Below, one piece after another: positions 57,534 through 64,000 of a stretch of 64,000 nucleotides of DNA (its first letter is position 1; each line of letters opens with the position of its first letter). Location of the stretch: the NCBI GenBank assembly GCA_942159475.1, contig OW804102.1, forward strand, positions 28,588,873 to 28,652,872, given 5' to 3'. This DNA comes from Sthenelais limicola (lineage: Eukaryota > Annelida > Polychaeta > Phyllodocida > Sigalionidae). The notes under the pieces are model-generated. The model was not told the DNA's origin. It made no database searches and worked only from the letters and a program-made list of their open reading frames with translations. The translations under genes and the position numbers were made by a program.

Positions 57534-58880
57534 TACTACCGTCTGTACATTGAAGTAATGATTATCTACCTTATCTATGATCAGAATAAGTTCTTAAGAC
57601 ATGTCTTAACTGCATATCATTGATATATTCCATGCAAACACTTGATGTGATATATTTAGCACTATGTCTAATTATTAGATTTCCTTGGACTATTACTTAC
57701 TTGAGAATTTGCGTAAAATGTATATATGATAAAATCAGGCTATACTGAGAATATGTGTACTCAATGTATGAAAGTGTGCATGACCTGAATAAAATATCTT
57801 TAAAATCAAAATCAAATTCATTTTAGTTTAAAAAGCATTAAATGATTAATCACTAAGATTTGTTTCAAATATCGGACATAATGTTACACAGTCCCCAGTA
57901 GACGGGACACTTGCAGACCGGAAGTCAATGTGATGTACCATTAGATGACATCAGCAATAATTAATGTTCTCAGTAATCAGTAATCATCAATCAAGTCTTT
58001 ATTGCCAGTTCCCGAATATTCCATATTGTTCTCTTGTTCAAGTAATATTATATTTCTGTTGTACCTTTTCTTCCGCCTAATCAAGTACTAGGACAATACG
58101 AGGGGCGATAATACAGTGACCAATCAAGAGGCGTAAGAAAATTGTCAGCGGCAATCAAGACAAGTCAGGATTTCATATGCTAACAAGGGGAGTATATCAG
58201 CAGAACTAACGAACTGGACTATACCATCCTTAATGAACCAAGGCAAGGAGACAGAATCCAATATCATATACAATACAAGGACATATATCTACAGTATGTC
58301 CCTATAGCAATCCTAATGCCAGCATCAGATTGTGCTATGTTCATATACATCAACTATTCATGAATGGATTTGATGTAGATTCCGTGAGGAAAAATACGAG
58401 AAAACGAGTGCTTCGCCTTTACACGGATAAACTAAACCGATTGCACTTATCAATAAACACAGAACATATAAGGAACTGTTCGTAAAGGTACACAAACAAC
58501 GATTCTTCAATATCAGGACTGTCCTCAAATCCAAGGGATGATTATTGGATGAATGCGTATATATATACATACCGTGCTGTGATGATGAAATAGCAGAGGC
58601 TTTATATGCTTATAAGTAGACAGAAGTAGACCTTCGGCTACAAATGGCGGAAAATCAATTGTGGCTGCAACTTGTTGTAGATTAAGTAAATCCTCTGGGA
58701 TTATCCTATATATCAAGCACCTGGAGCTAGGGGGAGAGGATATCACGCCAATCCATTCCACACAATCAGATGATCGCCACGTAAGATATTTAGGTAACAT
58801 TGATCGATTTGTGAATTGTTCTCATTATTTTGTGATTGGATTCTAGAATTGCTGTTTTCTTGTCGTGTCCCATGTATATA
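57534..58880. other. Intergenic
   Basis: No repeat family or gene recognised. Confidence 0.5.
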
Positions 58881-59117
58881 TGGGTCGGATCGTCAGAAAA
58901 TGTAGAATGCGCCTTCACCAATTGTCTCAAATGACCCAAATTCAAGACAAAAATGAGGTTCAAAACACAGTTCAACGTAGCCAAAACGATATTCATAACC
59001 AACACAATACCAAATATACTAAGCTATATCTAGTTTTTATCCCTTTTCAGTCATATTTAGCAGAATTTACTAAATGTGTAAAGTTGCCAATTGTACATTT
59101 TCTGATGATCTGACCCA
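58881..59117 (-). mobile_element. Family A MITE, copy 17
   Basis: Arms TGGGTCGGATCGTCAG and TGATGATCTGACCCA. An 82-codon frame across it is repeat-derived. Confidence 0.8.
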
Positions 59118-59218
59118 ATATTTGCACGGATGACAATCGAACAACGCGTTATTGCAGCGGGATTTGTGAATGATAAACAAGTTGATTAAGGAATGGTTAA
59201 CTATTTAGAAATATTGAC

Positions 59219-59282
59219 AATGTATGTATGTATGTATGTATGTATGTATGTATGTATGTTTGTATATATGTATGTATGTCAT
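59219..59282. repeat. (TATG)n microsatellite
   Basis: Uninterrupted TATG units to about 59258, then TTTG and TATA variants. Confidence 0.93.
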
Positions 59283-59818
59283 GGGATGTGTGTATGCATT
59301 TATGTACAATATGTGTATGTATGGATAAATGTATTATGTGGGTACATGTATGAATGGTTGGAGGGATAGTTGAGTGAAACTACGATAGGTAGAATGAATG
59401 AATAAATACAACTTAAAGTTAAATGTTACGGGAATTAGCTATAGCAAAAATGATCTAATAATCATTGATATAAATGAATACATTTATGCATAGCATGTAT
59501 TCCAATCCCGATAACGGATTAAAACAAGTTGACAAAAAGGTTAAAACTACAAAACAATAATTATAGTAAATAGATACGAAACAATATTAACTTAGGGAAA
59601 GGGGAATGGATCTCGTAACAACAAATTCAAATGAATTATAAGGACTCATGAAGTGTGTAGTAAAAAGTTCCAGAGCCTTCACAATCATCTTGAGACTATG
59701 GGATTTGAGTGGTGACGTAGGGGACATCACACTCACTAGGGTCTAGTGGCAGATACAAGAAACAATGGTTGTGATAATCAGTTTCAATACCGCCTTATGA
59801 ACAGACAGGTTATTGTCT

Positions 59819-59932
59819 AAAGGGCCTAGTCCACTAAGCCGATTCTCATGCAATTATCACATAATTTAGTGTAAAAGGGTCCTTTGCGGCGCAAAATTGC
59901 ATGAGAATCGCCTAAATGGACTAGGCCCTTTA
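59819..59932. mobile_element. Family C fold-back MITE, complete
   Basis: Arms AAGGGCCTAGTCCA and TGGACTAGGCCCTT, with GATTCTCATGCAATT and its inverse inside; about 114 bp in all. TA stands next to both ends. Confidence 0.78.
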
Positions 59933-60618
59933 TGAAATAACTGAAATGTAGGGGGATACTTTAGAAACTCAGCCTTCAACGAATTCTGGTAACCTCTTCT
60001 GGTTACCACGGGCAAGCCTTGAAACATTCATCACAATGTACATGCATAAAATGCGCGCATTTGTGCAGTGAAAACGGCAAATTACTGGGAGGAATCAAAA
60101 CCCATTGCCACCACCAATATAACACCTATCTCTGGTGCTATGCTAAAGCTTGGCGGTTCTCTCACCCATCTTCCCCCATGGGAAAACCACATAAAAGTAC
60201 CTCGTGTCATGCCTCGAATGAAACGCTAAAGTGGACATGTGAGGTTAAATTGAATGAATCCTGGACGGCAGTCACCAACCGAGTGATAAGTGGTCATAAT
60301 TTCTAACCTATCGACCTTCAATCCATTGCCTGTTTCCTTGAGGTTTGTGCCACAAATTGACTCCGGATAAAAAGCGGCCATTTTACCGTTGCTCACGGAG
60401 CTTGTAAAACTTTCATTGAGCATTTACATGTCATGGGTCTCTTGCTGGGGATGGGATCTTTTTAATGGGCGGCAGGGGTTGCAAGAGATATGGGCTAGGC
60501 GGGGATTGGAGGATGAGGGGCGGGGGAGGGCTTCGTGTTGGCACATGAATGGGTGAATAGGTGGGATATATATACGGATTACACTCAGATATTGCACTCA
60601 TGATTTCTGCACTCATAA
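59933..60618. other. Intergenic
   Basis: A 95-codon plus frame at 60019-60306 has scattered Cys and His but no recognisable domain. Confidence 0.4.
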
Positions 60619-61129
60619 TGTGATGGGCTCTAGGAAAATGAGTCACAAGTCGCAGAATTGATATTTTTCAAAGTAATTTAGGAAAAAAAAAAATAGGTGT
60701 GTTTCCGATTTATCTGGCTGAAAACTAGGTAGGGGGGGGAGTGGTAACTTTTTTTTTTGAATTTTTTTTTTTTTGAAACCACCTCTCAGAAACTGAAAAA
60801 AATGTCTATTTCATAACAATAGTTGTTTTAAACATGGGAAATGTGCTTTTTGACAGTTCCGGGTTAGGAAAACCCGTTTTCCTGCTTTTGTAAGCTTTTT
60901 TTGTAAAAAATCCCCAAAAAGTAAGATATGATTTTTTAAAAATCATGTATGGTAAAATATTGTTTAGGTAGGGTAAGGTTTTTCTAGGTAGGGGGGGGGG
61001 GGGTAAATCGGAAACACACCTATTATTTTTTCCCTTATTCACATGATTTCTTAGTTGGATCATTCTCTTTTTTTGAGTGCTTAGCACTGCTAGTAGTATA
61101 AATACATGTGCTAAATTTCAGGACATTGT
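60619..61129 (-). mobile_element. Family B MITE, truncated, holding family L
   Basis: Left arm TGTGATGGGCTCTAGGAAAA; the interior is split by 60692-61024. The far arm is absent. Confidence 0.7.
60692..61024. mobile_element. Family L MITE with perfect arms
   Basis: ATAGGTGTGTTTCCGATTTA and its exact inverse close the element. Inside each arm is a GTAGGGGGG-type run (60730s and 60990s), the first inside the left half and the second next to the right arm. It also holds long A and T runs. Single copy in the window. Confidence 0.75.
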
Positions 61130-61184
61130 AATGACCCCTGTCAATCCTTGACCCAAGGCATACACTACTCATGCAACGTTACTC

Positions 61185-61680
61185 TATCCATTCCCCCTTC
61201 CTCACCCCCTTACTCTCCCCCTCATCCCCTTCACTGCTCCTTCACTCTCATCCCCTTCCCCGTACCCTCCCCCTCATCCCCTTTACCATCACCCCCCCCC
61301 CCCCAATCCCTTTACCATCACCTCCCTTCATACCCTTCCCTGTTCCCTTCTTGTTCCCTTTTCCTCATGCCCTTCCCCTTCCCCCTCATCCCCTTGTCTG
61401 TCCCCTGAGGGGCTCCCCCTCATGCCCTGTCCACTCCCCCTCATTCCCTTCTCTGTCCCCTCCCCTCATCCCCACCCCCTCATCTCCTTCCCTGTCCCCT
61501 CCCCCTAATACCCTTCCCTGTCCCCTCCCCCTCCCACTCATCCATGTCCACTTCCCCTCATCCCCTTCTCTGTCCCCTCCCTGTCATACCCTCCCCTTCA
61601 TCCCTGTCCCCTCCCCTAATCCCCGTCCCCCTCCCCTTCATCCCCGTCCCCTCTCCGCATCCCCTGTCCCCTCACTCCCA
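61185..61680. repeat. Polypyrimidine minisatellite
   Basis: Almost pure C/T with degenerate CCCCTCATCCCCTTCC units over about 500 bp. The 200-codon Pro/Ser-rich frame is an artefact. Confidence 0.9.
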
Positions 61681-62724
61681 TCTAGCCATGTTTTAATCAA
61701 TGGTGGCAATTGCTTGGCACAGGAAGCATTTCTTGGCATCATGCCATGCGGCCATTGCCAAAGGCTGAGATAGTTGTAACCTTTTTTTGGCGGCCATATT
61801 CTGCCACTCCTCGTGATTACCTCACTGCTGGGATCATCTCAGAGCCACCAGACACTGTACAATGCAGATTCCGGGATCTTAAATGACCGCCATCTTGGTC
61901 ACAAACGAGAGCAGTGTCGCAGTACTGTGTCCTGCAACTGGGTCCGTTAAAACCGCCTAGATGTTTTGATAATAGAATAAATATGAATTCAGTTTTATTT
62001 CCGATGATATTTTCAAACTTTTCCGGTTGCCTCCTAATTTTATTTCCACAATTTTTTCAAAAGTTGCAATGTGTTCGTCTTTTTACATTCTCTTTCACAT
62101 AGTAAATCTATGTCTGACAAAATTCATTGATTAGTTGGGTCTCTGAATTTAGATACATATAATTTACATGTTTAGCTACTATAGTATTATTTGACAAACT
62201 CGGAGTACTTATGAATGTACGTATACAGATGTATCTTTTGTCGATATTCGTAACAAGATAGTTCGATTAAGTTGTCTCACGATTTAGGTATGATTGTTGA
62301 AAGTGCAATCTCGTTTAAAGTCATTCGATTTCACCATTTTATTCTGGATTCTGGATCCTGAAAATCTGAGAGAAATAACCCAGCAAAAGGTTGTGTCGAC
62401 CTATGTGAAATTAATTGAATAGAATTGACAATGTATCGAGGTCAGAACCAGTTTAATGCTTTTTCCAACGATCGGTATCTTTTGAAATACAAACCCGACC
62501 TCGGTTGTTATCATTTGAAATGAAAATCCTACCTCGGTTTGCTGACAGTATTTTATTCAACTTGGTGATATAGATTTACTAGGTGCACACAATGCCTTTA
62601 TGCCAACGTTTACATCAGTATTCGTTCTTGCTTGTATGTACCTTACATTGTGTATATTGCAAGCCTTTACATGCACATTTCGCTGTGTATATTGCACCAA
62701 TGCACATTAGTACATCAACATTCA
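61681..62724. other. Intergenic
   Basis: Nothing recognised; TGTATATTGCA repeats near 62650-62700. Confidence 0.45.
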
Positions 62725-62961
62725 TGGCTCAGGTCGTCAGGATATGTACAATTGACAGATCAACACATTTTTAATAAATTCTGCCAAATTGGGCTGACAA
62801 TAGACAATACTAGGTATATCTGAGTATATTTGGCATTGCATTGGTTCAAGAAAGATATCCAGTTACATTGAACTATAGTTTGAATCTGAATTCTGTCTAA
62901 AACTGTAGTTTATTTAGGAGAATTAGTGGAAACGAATTGTACATTTTCTGACGACTTGGTG
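62725..62961 (+). mobile_element. Family A MITE, copy 18 (right arm eroded)
   Basis: Left arm TGGCTCAGGTCGTCAG; the right end TGACGACTTGGTGA runs straight into an oppositely oriented copy. Confidence 0.7.
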
Positions 62962-62965
62962 AAGT

Positions 62966-63181
62966 GAAGAATTCACCTTCACCAGTTCTATTAAATAGCC
63001 CTAATTCAAGACGATAATAAAGTTCAAAATACATTTCAACCTAACCAAACAGATTGCTAGAATCAATGCAATGCCGGATATACTTGAATTTACCTAGTAT
63101 TGACAAAATTGCAGCCTAATTTAGCAGATCTTACTAAATATGTACAGCTGCCAATTATACAATATCTGATAATCTGACCCC
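62966..63181 (-). mobile_element. Family A MITE, copy 19 (left arm lost)
   Basis: Begins at the interior ATTCACCTTCACCAG and ends with TGATAATCTGACCCC. Together with copy 18 it forms a 457-bp inverted pair. Confidence 0.7.
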
Positions 63182-63392
63182 GTGTACATGTCGGTATGTA
63201 TATGACTGCCTGCAGTGCACTGTGCATAATACAGACCCGAGCCTCAAAGGCTATGAACTTCCTCACTGTCATACAATCTAGCAGCCCCAGAGGCCACACG
63301 TACCTCAGGCTCCTGAATATCTCCAGTTTCAACATGACAAACATGCTATCTTTACATGCTCTCATAAAGCTCGATTCAATCATGTGATATGT

Positions 63393-63474
63393 CACGTGTG
63401 AGCAGGAAATATGGCGGCTCTGGATTAAGTGAATCACGCCGCTGTGGTGGCTGTGATAGCGTTGCCAAGGCAAC
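63393..63474. promoter_or_regulatory. E-box, YY1-like site and RFX X-box cluster
   Basis: CACGTG at 63393-63398, ATGGCGGC at 63411-63418, and the palindromic X-box GTTGCCAAGGCAAC at 63461-63474. Such X-boxes bind RFX factors, often at ciliary genes. Any gene may lie beyond the window end. Confidence 0.4.
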
Positions 63475-64000
63475 GTGTGTATTTGAGAAGGAATGGCTGC
63501 TAGAATCTCTCTCTCTGCCTGCCTCTAAGATTGCGTGTGGCGGCTGAAGGAAAACAGATGAATGAAATCTCAACAATCAGCTTTAAACCTTGGCCTGACT
63601 CTGTCGCTGTTGAAATGGGTTGACAGGAATCAGGGCGGCGCCTTGGGAGGGCTATATTATTGTGACCAGCAAGCGTTCACGTCCATCAAAACCATCGGAT
63701 AAGCGCTCGTGAAAGCTGTATTATCCAGTTATGTGTATAAAGTTATTTTTCAAACCCAGCTAAGTTGATGAGCTTGAGTTCAGATTCTTTTATTTGGGAA
63801 TTACATTACATCGAAGGTGCCGTTCTCGGAGACATCCTGATTCACTGTATACAAATATTACTAGAAAAAGCTAATAGTTACATGTAGAAAACAACAGTTA
63901 TCAAGATGGAAACGTTCAAAAGTCAACATTTCATATCCTCTGTATCTCAGATTTACTTGTTGACAACCACATGACCAGTCCCACATCAAGCACTACCTTT

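Noticed and set aside
61171..61773. 200-codon Pro/Ser-rich plus frame
   Set aside because: Lies across the polypyrimidine repeat; no domain and no complexity.

Overview
The window reads as AT-rich, gene-poor nuclear DNA of an animal, probably a marine invertebrate and possibly a mollusc (low confidence). The clues are TA-flanked miniature inverted-repeat elements (MITEs) throughout, a SINE-like family that starts with GAGTGAGTGAG and resembles molluscan SINEs I know of, and one large multidomain protein family that I recognise from memory as an unnamed, high-copy family in marine invertebrate genomes. There is no convincing host protein-coding gene, no rRNA and no intact tRNA. No bacterial features are present.

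The only strong coding region is at 13.9-19.8 kb, on the minus strand. It lies inside a 5.9-kb element with about 240-bp terminal inverted repeats (13907-14141 and 19546-19789) and a TA target duplication. The coding region runs from about 18747 down to 14410. It encodes, in order, a Cys/His-rich N-terminal part, a middle part with a possible RNase H-like D/D/E arrangement, a FEN1/XPG-like nuclease core, and a C-terminal CXC (tesmin/TSO1-like) cysteine cluster. Two nonsense codons and three frame changes break it, so this copy is a relic, although 620 codons of the nuclease-CXC part remain open. The layout suggests a DNA transposon of a kind I cannot assign to a named superfamily. It is inserted inside a family B MITE that also took two family F MITEs, which gives a nested stack at 13189-19927.

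The rest of the window is a mosaic of repeats. Family A is about 235 bp with TGGGTCAGATC ends (19 copies). Family B is about 240-410 bp; its arms carry an AP-1-like TGAGTCA (20 copies or fragments). Families C, D, E, F, G and K are short fold-back MITEs, several with a CCACT block near the ends and 3-bp duplications. Family H ends in TAGGGGATTTGCAT, family I in GGGAGGTTC, and family L has perfect 20-bp arms. Family J is a 2.8-kb TTAA-flanked element (33814-36578) holding eleven copies of a 17-bp motif and a 360-bp tandem duplication. A SINE-like family has five copies, one with a perfect 13-bp target duplication. Several microsatellites and GC-rich minisatellites are present; the long frames across them are artefacts.

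A few patches look regulatory rather than repetitive: CCAAT/CRE/ETS motifs at 11.95-12.04 kb, CRE-like sites at 11.31-11.37 kb, a CpG-rich patch at 50.4-50.6 kb, and an E-box/YY1/RFX X-box cluster at 63.39-63.47 kb. No gene could be tied to any of them. Coordinates of repeat ends are by eye and may be off by a few bases.
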